Below, piece by piece: positions 40,641 through 48,738 of a stretch of DNA of 64,000 nt. The notes under the pieces were generated by a model. That model made no database searches, was not told where the DNA came from, and worked only from the letters and a program-made list of their open reading frames with translations. Where the stretch lies: contig CAVZFD010000005.1 of the NCBI GenBank assembly GCA_963774455.1, positions 992,001-1,056,000 of the forward strand. Direction: 5' to 3'. Source of the DNA: DATFVA01 sp963774455. GTDB taxonomy: Bacteria > Bacteroidota > Ignavibacteria > Ignavibacteriales > Ignavibacteriaceae. The number at the start of each line of letters is the position of its first letter. Within the stretch, counting starts at the first letter, position 1. The position numbers and the translations under genes are program-made.

Positions 40641-42937
40641 TTAAAATTTCGATTACTTTTTTCTTATTCTTTTTAACAACTTTTCTTTATCCCCAGGTTC
40701 CTATTTCCGATATTAGGGTAAACGATGCCAGCGGGGTTCCGGTTCAACTGGGACAGGCTGTTACCGTTACCGGAGTTGTGACATCATCCAGCCAGTTTGG
40801 AACAAGCGGAGCAGCCTCCATACAGGATAATACGGCAGGTATGTGCGTGTATGGCCCTGATTTCCCAACTTCTGTGAATATTGGCGATTCGGTGGTAGTA
40901 ACCGCGGTACTTACTCAGTACAACGGTCTTGCAGAAATGAGTTTTTCTGAACCCGGAGCGTCATTTGATGTTATTTCATCCGGGCACCAGACCGATCCAG
41001 AAGTTATCACTATAAATGATATCCTCACGCAGGAATGGAACGGTATGGAAGAGTATGAAGGAAAGCTCATCCGTTTGAATAATGTGACAATTTCCGGAAG
41101 TGGAAGTTTTACTGGAGGAACAAATTATCCGATTATTGATGCTACAGGAACTTCTGAGCTACGCATAGATAATGATGTAACCACGATAATCGGCAGTCCC
41201 ATTCCATCGGGAGAAGTCGATGTTATCGGGATACTTCAGCAGTATGATAATTCGCCACCTTACAGCAGCGGATACCAGCTGCTTCCACGTTTCATAGGCG
41301 ACATTGTTGATGACGGTGCTCCATTAATTCTTAATCCGGTTTTTGCATCAGATATTGATACATCTTCTTTCACTGTTTATTTCAACACCGCAAGGAATGG
41401 CAACAGCCAGGTTAAGTATGGATTGACACCGGCTCTGGAAATGGATTCTGTAATCATAAATAATGATACAACCTTCCATGCGGTTCCTGTAACAGGATTA
41501 CAGCCTTATACGGTTTATTATTTTAAGGCAGTGTCAGATAACGATGCCGGCAGAAGTGAGAGTTCACTGCAGAATGTAACCACTGCCTCAAATGATACAA
41601 GTATAGGCAGTATGCATGTATACTTTAATTTTGCGGTTGATACAACGGTAGCGCTACCCGGTAATTCGGCTTACGGAAACGGTGATTTTAAAGCTCTGTT
41701 GATTCACAGAATAAATGAGGCTCATTATTCGATCGATCTTGCGTTATACAGCTTCTTCGGGATGCAGGATGTTGCTGATGCGATTATCCTTGCTAAAACC
41801 CGCGGGGTGAAAGTAAGGGTTGTATATGATAACAGAACTATCCAGAACAGTATGCAGGCTCTGCTCGATGCTGGAATTTTGATGAGTCAGCGTCCTTCCA
41901 ATCTCAGCGGCATTATGCACAACAAATTTTTCATTTTTGATGCGCGGGATACAATTGCTTCAAACGACTGGCTGTGGACAGGTTCATGGAATGTAACTTC
42001 AACAGAACTGAACTGGAAGAACAATGTGGTTGAAATAAATGATCCGGCCTTAACTGCTGCCTACCAGACAGAGTTTGAAGAAATGTGGGGAAGTGATAAT
42101 GATATTCCTAATCCTTCCAATGCTAAATTCGGAAGTCAGAAAACAGATAATACACCCCACTTTTTTAATATAGGCGGACGCGATGTGCAGCTTTACTTCA
42201 GTCCTTCCGACGGAACTACAGGCAAAATAATAAACACCGTAAACTCAGCTGATCAGAGCATTTATATGTCGCTCTATGTATTTACCAGGGACGACATTGA
42301 AGCTGCCGTTCATTCAAGATATAACAACGGAGTTACAGATATTAAAGGGGTAATTGACCAGGTTAACGCTTCAGGGTCGGAATTCACAAACCTTTCAGCC
42401 TATGCAGATATATGGCAGAACCCTTCTCCAACACTGCACCATAAATATAGTATTGTTGATGCCTCATCACCGGAAAGTTCACCTTATGTAATTACCGGTT
42501 CGCACAACTGGTCATCTGCAGCTGAGAACGATAATGATGAGAATACACTGATTATACAGGACCTTGATATAGCCAACCAGTATATGCAGGAGTTTAAAAA
42601 GAGATATAATGATGCCGGAGGTACGGGAGAATTTATTGTTCCTGTCTCTGTTGAAGATAACAATATTAATAATTTCAGTTATACTCTTTACCAAAATTAC
42701 CCTAATCCCTTCAATCCTGTTACAACAATTAGGTTCCAGGTGCCGGAAACCGAGAAGGTTGAGCTAAAAGTCTATGATATGCTGGGTAGGGAAGTGATGA
42801 CCCTGTTCGACAAGGTGACCCCGGCAGGTGTTGTAGATATCGATTTTAACGCGGGGAAATTGGCCAGTGGCATTTACATCTACCGTATAAAAGCGGGTGC
42901 CTTCATTGAGGCCAAAAAGCTGATGTTGCTGAAATAA
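40637..42937 (+). CDS. Secreted phospholipase D-like protein with two HKD motifs and T9SS sorting domain
   Basis: An intact 766-residue protein. A signal peptide (about 1-20) is followed by an OB-fold-like region (about 25-225, VTVTGVVTSSSQFG), a fibronectin type III-like domain (about 228-315, GLQPYTVYYFKAVSDNDAG), and a PLD module. The two HxKx4D motifs are HNKFFIFD (His428, Lys430, Asp435) and HHKYSIVD (His601, Lys603, Asp608), each followed by a TGSWN or TGSHNW stretch. The C-terminal 80 residues are a T9SS type A domain (NYPNPFNPVTTI, YDMLGREVMTL). It should hydrolyse phosphodiester bonds outside the cell, in either nucleic acid or phospholipid; the OB-fold favours nuclease. Confidence 0.9.
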   Translation: MIKISITFFLFFLTTFLYPQVPISDIRVNDASGVPVQLGQAVTVTGVVTSSSQFGTSGAASIQDNTAGMCVYGPDFPTSVNIGDSVVVTAVLTQYNGLAEMSFSEPGASFDVISSGHQTDPEVITINDILTQEWNGMEEYEGKLIRLNNVTISGSGSFTGGTNYPIIDATGTSELRIDNDVTTIIGSPIPSGEVDVIGILQQYDNSPPYSSGYQLLPRFIGDIVDDGAPLILNPVFASDIDTSSFTVYFNTARNGNSQVKYGLTPALEMDSVIINNDTTFHAVPVTGLQPYTVYYFKAVSDNDAGRSESSLQNVTTASNDTSIGSMHVYFNFAVDTTVALPGNSAYGNGDFKALLIHRINEAHYSIDLALYSFFGMQDVADAIILAKTRGVKVRVVYDNRTIQNSMQALLDAGILMSQRPSNLSGIMHNKFFIFDARDTIASNDWLWTGSWNVTSTELNWKNNVVEINDPALTAAYQTEFEEMWGSDNDIPNPSNAKFGSQKTDNTPHFFNIGGRDVQLYFSPSDGTTGKIINTVNSADQSIYMSLYVFTRDDIEAAVHSRYNNGVTDIKGVIDQVNASGSEFTNLSAYADIWQNPSPTLHHKYSIVDASSPESSPYVITGSHNWSSAAENDNDENTLIIQDLDIANQYMQEFKKRYNDAGGTGEFIVPVSVEDNNINNFSYTLYQNYPNPFNPVTTIRFQVPETEKVELKVYDMLGREVMTLFDKVTPAGVVDIDFNAGKLASGIYIYRIKAGAFIEAKKLMLLK

Positions 42938-42953
42938 GGTTTTATGCTTAAAG

Positions 42954-42977
42954 ACCCCGGTTTTTACCGGGGTTTTT
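42954..42977 (+). terminator. Rho-independent terminator after the PLD-like gene
   Basis: ACCCCGGT (42954-42961) pairs with ACCGGGGT (42966-42973) around a TTTT loop, followed by TTTT. It starts 17 bp after the stop and separates this block from atpD. Confidence 0.9.
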
Positions 42978-43012
42978 AGTTAAGAAAGCCGATTTCTGTA
43001 TACAGTTTTTAT

Positions 43013-43043
43013 TTGTAAAATCTTGGTCAAATCCTTAAATTTA
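43013..43043 (+). promoter_or_regulatory. Candidate promoter of atpDC
   Basis: TTG (43013-43015), a 20-bp spacer, then TAAATTTA (43036-43043), close to the Bacteroidota pattern TTG-N17-23-TAnnTTTG with one mismatch. It is 31 bp before the atpD ATG. Confidence 0.5.
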
Positions 43044-43074
43044 TTGACTAATTTTCTAAGAATAAGGAAAAATA

Positions 43075-44484
43075 ATGAGTGAAGCTAAAGGCAAAATCAT
43101 ACAGGTTATCGGTCCTGTACTTGATATTGAATTTGAGAACGGTCATCTCCCAAGCATATACAATTCAGTAAGAATTCCACGTACTACGACCGAAGGCGAA
43201 AAAAATAATCTGATTGCTGAAGTTCAGCAGCATCTCGGTGAGGACAGGGTGCGTGCAGTTGCAATGGATTCCACTGACGGTCTGGTCAGGGGAATGGATG
43301 CATTCGATACAGGTGAACCGATTTCTGTACCGGTTGGGCCTGCTACACTTGGTAGACTAATAAATGTTATCGGGGAAGCTATTGATGCCGAAGGTGAGAT
43401 TAAAACGGATAAGCGATACCCTATTCACCGTCCTGCTCCTGCATTTAAAAACCTAACTACTCAACAGGAAATATTTGAAACAGGTATAAAAGTTATTGAC
43501 CTTATAGAACCTTATTCAAAGGGCGGTAAGACAGGCTTGTTTGGAGGTGCCGGTGTAGGCAAGACTGTTATCATTCAGGAACTCATTCATAATATCGCAC
43601 AGGAACATGGTGGGTATTCAGTATTTGCAGGTGTGGGTGAACGTACCCGTGAAGGTAATGACCTGTGGCGTGAGATGAAGGAATCGGGTGTGCTTGAAAA
43701 GACTGCACTTGTGTTTGGACAAATGAATGAACCCCCGGGAGCCAGGCTGAGAGTAGCACTTACGGGTTTGACTGTCTCTGAATATTTCAGGGATGAGGAA
43801 GGAAGAGATGTTCTTCTTTTTATTGATAATATTTTCCGTTTTACCCAGGCAGGATCTGAAGTGTCTGCGCTTTTGGGCCGTATGCCTTCTGCCGTAGGTT
43901 ATCAGCCTAACCTGGCAACCGAAATGGGAGCTCTCCAGGAAAGAATTACTTCAACAGATAAAGGTTCTATTACATCTGTTCAGGCCATTTATGTGCCTGC
44001 GGATGACCTGACTGATCCTGCGCCGGCTGCAGCTTTTGCACATCTCGATGCTACTACTGTTTTAAGCCGCCAGATCTCGGAGCTCGGAATTTATCCGGCT
44101 GTCGATCCTTTAGATTCTACCTCGAGAATTATGGAACCAGGTATTTTGGGACAGGAACACTATGATGTTGCACGTCTCTGTAAAGAGATACTTCAGCAAT
44201 ATAAGGATCTCCAGGATATCATTAACATACTTGGTATGGATGAACTAAGTGATGAGGATAAAACAACCGTTAGAAGAGCAAGAAGAATCCAGAGATTCTT
44301 CAGCCAACCTTTCCACGTTGCCGAGCAGTTCACAGGCTTCAAAGGAAAATATGTTAAGCTTGAGGATACCATAAGAAGCTTCCGGGAAATTATTGAAGGA
44401 AAGCATGATGATCTTCCTGAATCGGCTTTTATGTATGTAGGAACAATTGAAGAAGCTGTAGAAAAAGCAAAGAAAATGGGCTAA
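43075..44484 (+). CDS. atpD: F-type ATP synthase subunit beta
   Basis: Catalytic subunit of the F1 sector (469 residues), on the cytoplasmic side. The Walker A loop GGAGVGKT lies near 157-164, followed by VGERTREGNDLW with the catalytic glutamate region, the Walker B stretch VLLFIDNIFRF, and the conserved TDPAPAA segment. All are intact. It forms a two-gene unit with atpC, 2 bp apart, away from other atp genes; this split arrangement is typical of Chlorobi and Bacteroidota. A promoter-like sequence and an upstream terminator support independent transcription. Confidence 0.98.
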   Translation: MSEAKGKIIQVIGPVLDIEFENGHLPSIYNSVRIPRTTTEGEKNNLIAEVQQHLGEDRVRAVAMDSTDGLVRGMDAFDTGEPISVPVGPATLGRLINVIGEAIDAEGEIKTDKRYPIHRPAPAFKNLTTQQEIFETGIKVIDLIEPYSKGGKTGLFGGAGVGKTVIIQELIHNIAQEHGGYSVFAGVGERTREGNDLWREMKESGVLEKTALVFGQMNEPPGARLRVALTGLTVSEYFRDEEGRDVLLFIDNIFRFTQAGSEVSALLGRMPSAVGYQPNLATEMGALQERITSTDKGSITSVQAIYVPADDLTDPAPAAAFAHLDATTVLSRQISELGIYPAVDPLDSTSRIMEPGILGQEHYDVARLCKEILQQYKDLQDIINILGMDELSDEDKTTVRRARRIQRFFSQPFHVAEQFTGFKGKYVKLEDTIRSFREIIEGKHDDLPESAFMYVGTIEEAVEKAKKMG

Positions 44485-44486
44485 TT

Positions 44487-44906
44487 ATGGCAGCTTTAAC
44501 TCTTGAAATAATAACTCCGAGTAAAGTACAATTCAAAGGCGAGGTTCAGTCGGTCACTATCCCTGGTACCGATGGAAGCTTCCAGGTATTGAAGAACCAT
44601 GCACCGCTGATGAGTACCTTCGAAATAGGAGAGGTTAAAGTTGTATTGCCGGATGGTAAAGAAACAAGGTACGCTACCGGGGGTGGTACGGCTGAGGTGC
44701 TTAATAATCATATACTGGTACTTGCAGATTCACTGGAGGAAATAACCGATATTGATGTGGAAAGAGCCAGGAGTGCTAAAGAGAGAGCTGAAGACAGGCT
44801 CACTCATAAGACCGATACTACAGATGTTGAGAGAGCTGAGAATGCCTTAAAACGTGCGATCAACAGGCTGAGACTGGTAGAGAAGTATATCAGAGCCGAA
44901 CTCTGA
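44487..44906 (+). CDS. atpC: F-type ATP synthase subunit epsilon
   Basis: Central-stalk subunit (139 residues) that couples F1 to the c-ring and can inhibit ATP hydrolysis. The N-terminal beta-sandwich shows VTIPGTDGSFQVLKNHAPLMSTFEIG and the conserved YATGGGTAEVLNNH. The C-terminal helical hairpin (about 90-139, rich in Arg, Ala and Glu) is complete, so the inhibitory form should be possible. It follows atpD by 2 bp. Confidence 0.95.
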   Translation: MAALTLEIITPSKVQFKGEVQSVTIPGTDGSFQVLKNHAPLMSTFEIGEVKVVLPDGKETRYATGGGTAEVLNNHILVLADSLEEITDIDVERARSAKERAEDRLTHKTDTTDVERAENALKRAINRLRLVEKYIRAEL

Positions 44907-44908
44907 TT

Positions 44909-44998
44909 ATTGAATATTGAAGAATGAAAACTAAAGACTCGGTCTAAAGTTTTCATTTTTCAATTCCCACCCACCCTCAACAATTTTCAATATTCAAT
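44909..44998. repeat. Nested inverted repeats between convergent genes, probable bidirectional terminator
   Basis: An outer perfect 13-bp inverted pair (ATTGAATATTGAA at 44909-44921 with TTCAATATTCAAT at 44986-44998) encloses an inner hairpin. In the inner hairpin AATGAAAACT (44923-44932) pairs with AGTTTTCATT (44948-44957), with a small AGAC/GTCT stem at its tip, followed by TTT. It fills the space between convergent atpC and the Lon-domain gene. The outer pair also gives it the look of a small palindromic repeat element. Confidence 0.65.
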
Positions 44999-45011
44999 CT
45001 TAAATTTTCAA

Positions 45012-45641
45012 TTAATTATTAATATATCCGTCGCTCATTATGATACTCCGGATGGTAGTAGATTCCGAGATTTGTTTTTCGAGGTTTTCATAGTGTTCAA
45101 TGAGGTAGCTGACCCTTTCATTTTCATCCCTGAGAGTTAAAAGCGATTGCTGCTGCTGGAGAGAAAGTCCTGATTTCTCTGCAAGCTTGAACGATTTCAA
45201 TCCCGTCACTTCGTAGTTTCTCCAGAAAGCCTCTTCGAGCTGAAAATTGGTCTTTTCTATTATCCTCTCAAAAGATTCCTGCAGCTGATCCAGAAGGGAG
45301 GGACTAACCTCGGATGTTAAATCCTCGTACTCCGAAACTTCAGCGACAAGATATTTATCGGCATGGGGAAAAACGTTGTCGATGAAAAACCGTCCCTTCC
45401 CAACGACTGATATATCCATCTCTCCGTTATCAAATTTCTGAAGTATATCCTCAATCTCCACATAGCTGCCAATCTTGGCCATTTCATCGGTCTTTGTAAC
45501 AATACCAAAGCCAATTTTCTCAGTAATGCACCGGCTAATCATTTTTTTATACCTCTCCTCAAAAATGTGAAGAGGGTATTTGGAAGCCGGAAATACAACT
45601 ATATTTAACGGAAATAGAGGTATTTTATTCGACATCTTCAT
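45012..45641 (-). CDS. Lon N-terminal (substrate-binding) domain protein
   Basis: A 209-residue protein with only the LAN/ASCH-like N-terminal domain of Lon protease and no ATPase or peptidase part. The start is clear in IPLFPLNIVVFPASKYPLHIFEERYK, followed by GFGIVTKTDEMAKIGSYVEI and VVGKGRFFI. Such stand-alone proteins are widespread and of unknown function, perhaps binding unfolded or damaged proteins. The start may be ATG 45641 or 45635. It lies after sod on the same strand, separated by a hairpin. Confidence 0.88.
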   Translation of the reverse strand: MKMSNKIPLFPLNIVVFPASKYPLHIFEERYKKMISRCITEKIGFGIVTKTDEMAKIGSYVEIEDILQKFDNGEMDISVVGKGRFFIDNVFPHADKYLVAEVSEYEDLTSEVSPSLLDQLQESFERIIEKTNFQLEEAFWRNYEVTGLKSFKLAEKSGLSLQQQQSLLTLRDENERVSYLIEHYENLEKQISESTTIRSIIMSDGYINN

Positions 45642-45650
45642 ATTTACAAA

Positions 45651-45674
45651 GGAGGCGAAATTTCTTCCGCCTCC
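45651..45674 (-). terminator. GC-rich hairpin between sod and the Lon-domain gene
   Basis: GGAGGCG (45651-45657) pairs with CGCCTCC (45668-45674) around a 10-base loop. On the minus strand TTTGT follows, giving a weak terminator for the isc-sod unit. On the plus strand TTTTTTT follows at a distance of a few bases. Confidence 0.5.
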
Positions 45675-45685
45675 AAATTATTTTT

Positions 45686-46294
45686 TTATTTTGCTTCTTT
45701 AAATCTTCTGGTAACTTCATCCCAGTTTATAACATTCCACCAATTATCAATATACTCGGGACGACGGTTCTGATATTTCAAATAGTAAGCATGTTCCCAC
45801 ACATCGAGTCCTAATATTGGAGTACCCTTTTCCTCAGCAACATCCATAATCGGGTTATCCTGATTTGCCGTCGAGGTAATTGCCAGTTTTCCATTCTGAA
45901 CTATAAGCCATGCCCAGCCAGATCCGAACCTCGTAGCAGCGGCATTGGAAAACTTATTCTTAAATTCTTCAAATGATCCGAACGAAGAACTAATAGCACT
46001 TTCAAGATCGCCTTTTGGAAATCCTCCACCGCCCTTCTTCATAATTGTCCAGAACAATGAATGGTTGTAATGTCCGCCTCCGTTGTTCCTTACACCGACA
46101 GGGTGTTTTGATACATTTTTCAGAATATCTTCAAGAGATTTTTTCTCAAGGTCTGTTGCAGCAATAGCAGCATTCAGGTTAGTTACATAACCGTTATGAT
46201 GCTTTGTGTAATGGATTTCCATAGTTGTTTTGTCAATATAGGGTTCGAGCGCGTCATATCCATAAGGTAACTTCGGCAATTCAAATTTTCCCAT
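45686..46294 (-). CDS. Superoxide dismutase (Fe/Mn family)
   Basis: Converts superoxide to hydrogen peroxide and oxygen in the cytoplasm (202 residues). The N-terminal helix has the first metal histidine in MEIHYTKHHNGYV, the second lies in NNGGGHYNHSLFW, and the Asp and last His lie in DVWEHAYYLKYQNRRPEY. Length and motifs are normal. The sequence does not clearly decide between Fe and Mn use. It lies 51 bp after the iscA-like gene as the last member of the isc unit, which links iron-sulfur assembly to oxidative-stress defence. Confidence 0.95.
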   Translation of the reverse strand: MGKFELPKLPYGYDALEPYIDKTTMEIHYTKHHNGYVTNLNAAIAATDLEKKSLEDILKNVSKHPVGVRNNGGGHYNHSLFWTIMKKGGGGFPKGDLESAISSSFGSFEEFKNKFSNAAATRFGSGWAWLIVQNGKLAITSTANQDNPIMDVAEEKGTPILGLDVWEHAYYLKYQNRRPEYIDNWWNVINWDEVTRRFKEAK

Positions 46295-46345
46295 GTATCT
46301 AACCTCCAGCTTTATTTAATGAATGTAAATTTATTAATCTTTTAG

Positions 46346-46696
46346 TTAAACCCCGAACGATTCTCCGCATCCGCAAGTCTTCTTTGCATTCGGGTTATTG
46401 AATATAAATCCTTTTCCGTTCAAACCGTCAGTGAAGTCGAGCTCTGTTCCCATAAGATAAAATAGACTCTTTCCATCAACGAATAGCTTTATTCCCTTCT
46501 CTTCTATAACTGTATCTCCCTCTTTCGCTTCAGCATCAAAACCAAGGGTATAGGTCAATCCTGAGCACCCTCCGCCTTTCACACCGACTCTTAATCCAAA
46601 ATTTTCAGGTATATTATTCTCATTCCTAATCTGCACAACTTCTTTGGCAGCTTTTTCTGTTATATATATATCGTTCTCAACTTTAATATCTGACAT
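46346..46696 (-). CDS. Iron-sulfur cluster assembly A-type protein (IscA/ErpA family)
   Basis: A 116-residue A-type carrier that accepts clusters or iron and passes them to apoproteins. The three conserved cysteines are present: GGGCSG (Cys44) and TCGCGE (Cys108, Cys110). It belongs to the isc unit, two genes after iscS. No scaffold gene iscU is seen nearby, so the scaffold must be elsewhere or another system is used. Confidence 0.92.
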   Translation of the reverse strand: MSDIKVENDIYITEKAAKEVVQIRNENNIPENFGLRVGVKGGGCSGLTYTLGFDAEAKEGDTVIEEKGIKLFVDGKSLFYLMGTELDFTDGLNGKGFIFNNPNAKKTCGCGESFGV

Positions 46697-46745
46697 TTTT
46701 TTTCCCTTTGTTCTATTTTATAATCATTAATGAAACTTAAAATAC

Positions 46746-47054
46746 TTATAAAGGATCGCCTGGGACAGTCGTCACAAATTCCGGATAATTGATGGTCCAT
46801 CCCTGGTTATTAACCGGAATAAATATTTCCTGTTTCTCAAAATGCGCTGCTAATTCTTTCGCAAGTTTATCCGCGTCAGCATAGGAAACAACTATTCCTT
46901 TAAGCTCAAGATATTTCCTTATGCCGTACTGGAAATCCCTGTAAAAAAAGTTGGAATTATGAAACAGGGGGTACCTGGCTTTCAGAAAACTGAGAAACTG
47001 TTTGTCTTCAACTTTAAGCAGACTGAAATATTCGTTTAATTTTCCCCGGAGCAT
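46746..47054 (-). CDS. Uncharacterised protein in the isc unit
   Basis: A 102-residue protein that I do not recognise. It is rich in aromatic residues (FFYRDFQYGIRKYLELKG), has a central helical stretch (DADKLAKELAAHFEKQ), no cysteine, no signal peptide and no membrane segment. It lies 16 bp after iscS and 49 bp before the iscA-like gene on the same strand, so it is almost certainly co-transcribed. Position suggests a role in iron-sulfur assembly or redox control. It is too different in sequence to be called IscU, which needs three cysteines. Confidence 0.65.
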   Translation of the reverse strand: MLRGKLNEYFSLLKVEDKQFLSFLKARYPLFHNSNFFYRDFQYGIRKYLELKGIVVSYADADKLAKELAAHFEKQEIFIPVNNQGWTINYPEFVTTVPGDPL

Positions 47055-47070
47055 TTGTTTTATCCTTTGT

Positions 47071-48249
47071 TTAGTGAGTAGTATTTTCCTGTAAAGTATA
47101 CGGTGAATTGTTTCTCAACTTATTCACTATTTTTATAACTTCTTTAATTACATAATCAATTTCTTCATCTGTGTTGAATCTTCCCGGTCCGAACCTCACA
47201 GAAGATTTTGCGAGGTCATCACTAAGTCCCAATGCACTCAATACATGGCTGGGCTTAAGTGAAGCAGACGTACATGCCGAACCGGTGGATACTGCAATAT
47301 TTCGCAGGTTCATTAGAAATTTATCTGACCTTACACCCTGAAAACATATATTTAAATTATTTGGGAGATGGTTATCCGGATCACCATTCAGCAGGATGTC
47401 TCCGATATCCTCTGTAAACCTTTCAAGCATCTGGGACCTATATGATGCAAGCCTTGTGTAATCCGTTTCAAAATTTCTATCTGCGATTTCCAGGGCTTTA
47501 CCAAATCCAACTATTCCTGGTACGTTTAAAGTTCCAGAACGCAGCCCGTTTTCGTGTCCTCCTCCCATTATTAAAGGAGTCAGCCTTGTTTTTGGAGCCT
47601 TATTCTTTATATAAAGGGCGCCCGTACCTTTAGGACCATAGATTTTATGAGCGGAAAATGAAACCAGGTCTGCATGACCTGCCTTAAAAGAAATTTTACC
47701 TATTGCCTGAGATGCATCTGTATGGAATATAACTTTCCGGTCTCTGCAGATCCTTCCAATAGTCTCTGTATCATATACGTTACCGATCTCATTATTAGCA
47801 GTCATTATTGAAACGAGAATTGTATCCTTCCTGATAGCCTTTTCCAGATCCCCGATGCGAATTCTGCCGAGACTGTCAACAGGAAGTATTGTAATATCAA
47901 ATCCTTTTCTTTCAAGAGATTTCAGGGAATCGAGTACGGAATTATGTTCAACCGCAGAGGTGATTATATGTCTGCCTTTCGAAGCATAACTTTCGGCAAT
48001 TCCGGAGTGAGCAAGGTTTATTGATTCTGTAGCGCCGCTTGTAAATACTACTTCTCCGGGTTCAGCTACTATAAATTCAGCAATTTTCTTTCGGGAAAAC
48101 TTCACAGCGCTTTCTGCTTCCCATCCAAAAGAGTGATCCTTGCTAGCCGCATTTCCGAATTTATCCGTGAACCAGGGAAGCATCGCCTCCAGAACCTCAG
48201 GATCGAGAGGAGTGGTGGCCTGGTTATCTAAATAAATAGGAAATTTCAT
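47071..48249 (-). CDS. iscS: Cysteine desulfurase (IscS/NifS family)
   Basis: PLP enzyme (392 residues) that takes sulfur from cysteine for iron-sulfur clusters. It starts with IYLDNQATTPLDPEV, has the PLP lysine in SFSAHKIYGPKG (Lys202), and the persulfide cysteine in STGSACTSASLKPSHVL (Cys326). The long flexible loop around the cysteine marks it as group I (IscS/NifS). It follows iscR by 13 bp and is probably under its control. Confidence 0.95.
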   Translation of the reverse strand: MKFPIYLDNQATTPLDPEVLEAMLPWFTDKFGNAASKDHSFGWEAESAVKFSRKKIAEFIVAEPGEVVFTSGATESINLAHSGIAESYASKGRHIITSAVEHNSVLDSLKSLERKGFDITILPVDSLGRIRIGDLEKAIRKDTILVSIMTANNEIGNVYDTETIGRICRDRKVIFHTDASQAIGKISFKAGHADLVSFSAHKIYGPKGTGALYIKNKAPKTRLTPLIMGGGHENGLRSGTLNVPGIVGFGKALEIADRNFETDYTRLASYRSQMLERFTEDIGDILLNGDPDNHLPNNLNICFQGVRSDKFLMNLRNIAVSTGSACTSASLKPSHVLSALGLSDDLAKSSVRFGPGRFNTDEEIDYVIKEVIKIVNKLRNNSPYTLQENTTH

Positions 48250-48262
48250 ACGATATTCTACT

Positions 48263-48670
48263 TTAAAGAATTTGGTTAACTTTCATATTCTGAAACACCT
48301 TATCGATTTCTCTCTGAACCTTAATCAAGGGATCTCTTATCATACAACAGTCAAAGTGATTGCAGTCTAGCTGAGAACTTGCTTCGTTCATACAATTTGT
48401 AATATGGTAATCATCCTCAATTGCGCTTATTATATCCATTAATGATATATGCTCAGGTGTTTTTACGAGTAAATATCCGCCTCTTACACCCTGATACGAT
48501 GAAATAATGTCCTTTTTTACAAGCTGTTGGAGCACCTTGGCTACTAACTCATACGGAATATCATAATGCTGTGAAATATCACGGGCAGTTGAATAATTTC
48601 CGTTAGAATTGATGGCTAAATACCTTACAGCCATCAAAGCGTATTCGCTCTTTTTGGATAATTTAAGCAT
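48263..48670 (-). CDS. iscR: Rrf2-family regulator, IscR-like
   Basis: A 135-residue winged-helix regulator. The N-terminus KLSKKSEYALMAVRYLA and the wing SYQGVRGGYLL are classic Rrf2 features. Cysteines at 93, 103, 108 and 109 can supply the iron-sulfur ligands, although the spacing differs from E. coli IscR (92, 98, 104). It heads the isc unit. An IscR-type palindrome lies 7 bp upstream of its start codon and overlaps the predicted transcription start, indicating autoregulation by cluster status. Confidence 0.9.
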   Translation of the reverse strand: MLKLSKKSEYALMAVRYLAINSNGNYSTARDISQHYDIPYELVAKVLQQLVKKDIISSYQGVRGGYLLVKTPEHISLMDIISAIEDDYHITNCMNEASSQLDCNHFDCCMIRDPLIKVQREIDKVFQNMKVNQIL

Positions 48671-48676
48671 TGTTAA

Positions 48677-48699
48677 ATAAGACTATAATGGTCGGATAT
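48677..48699 (-). promoter_or_regulatory. IscR-type operator upstream of iscR
   Basis: On the minus strand it reads ATATCCGACC, ATTATAGTC, TTAT in succession. The core GACCATTATAGTC is nearly palindromic and closely matches the centre of the E. coli IscR type 1 site (YYGACTRWWWYAGTC). The outer right half matches less well. It overlaps the predicted start point of transcription. Confidence 0.65.
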
Positions 48700-48729
48700 A
48701 AACCTAAGCAAATTGGCAGGAAAAATCAA
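48699..48729 (-). promoter_or_regulatory. Candidate promoter of the isc unit
   Basis: On the minus strand: TTG (48729-48727), 20-bp spacer, TAGGTTTA (48706-48699), one mismatch from TAnnTTTG. The predicted start site falls near 48692, inside the IscR-type palindrome. Confidence 0.55.
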
Positions 48730-48738
48730 ATAATGATC

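Noticed and set aside
46746..47054. Small gene as iscU
   Set aside because: IscU needs three conserved cysteines; this protein has none.
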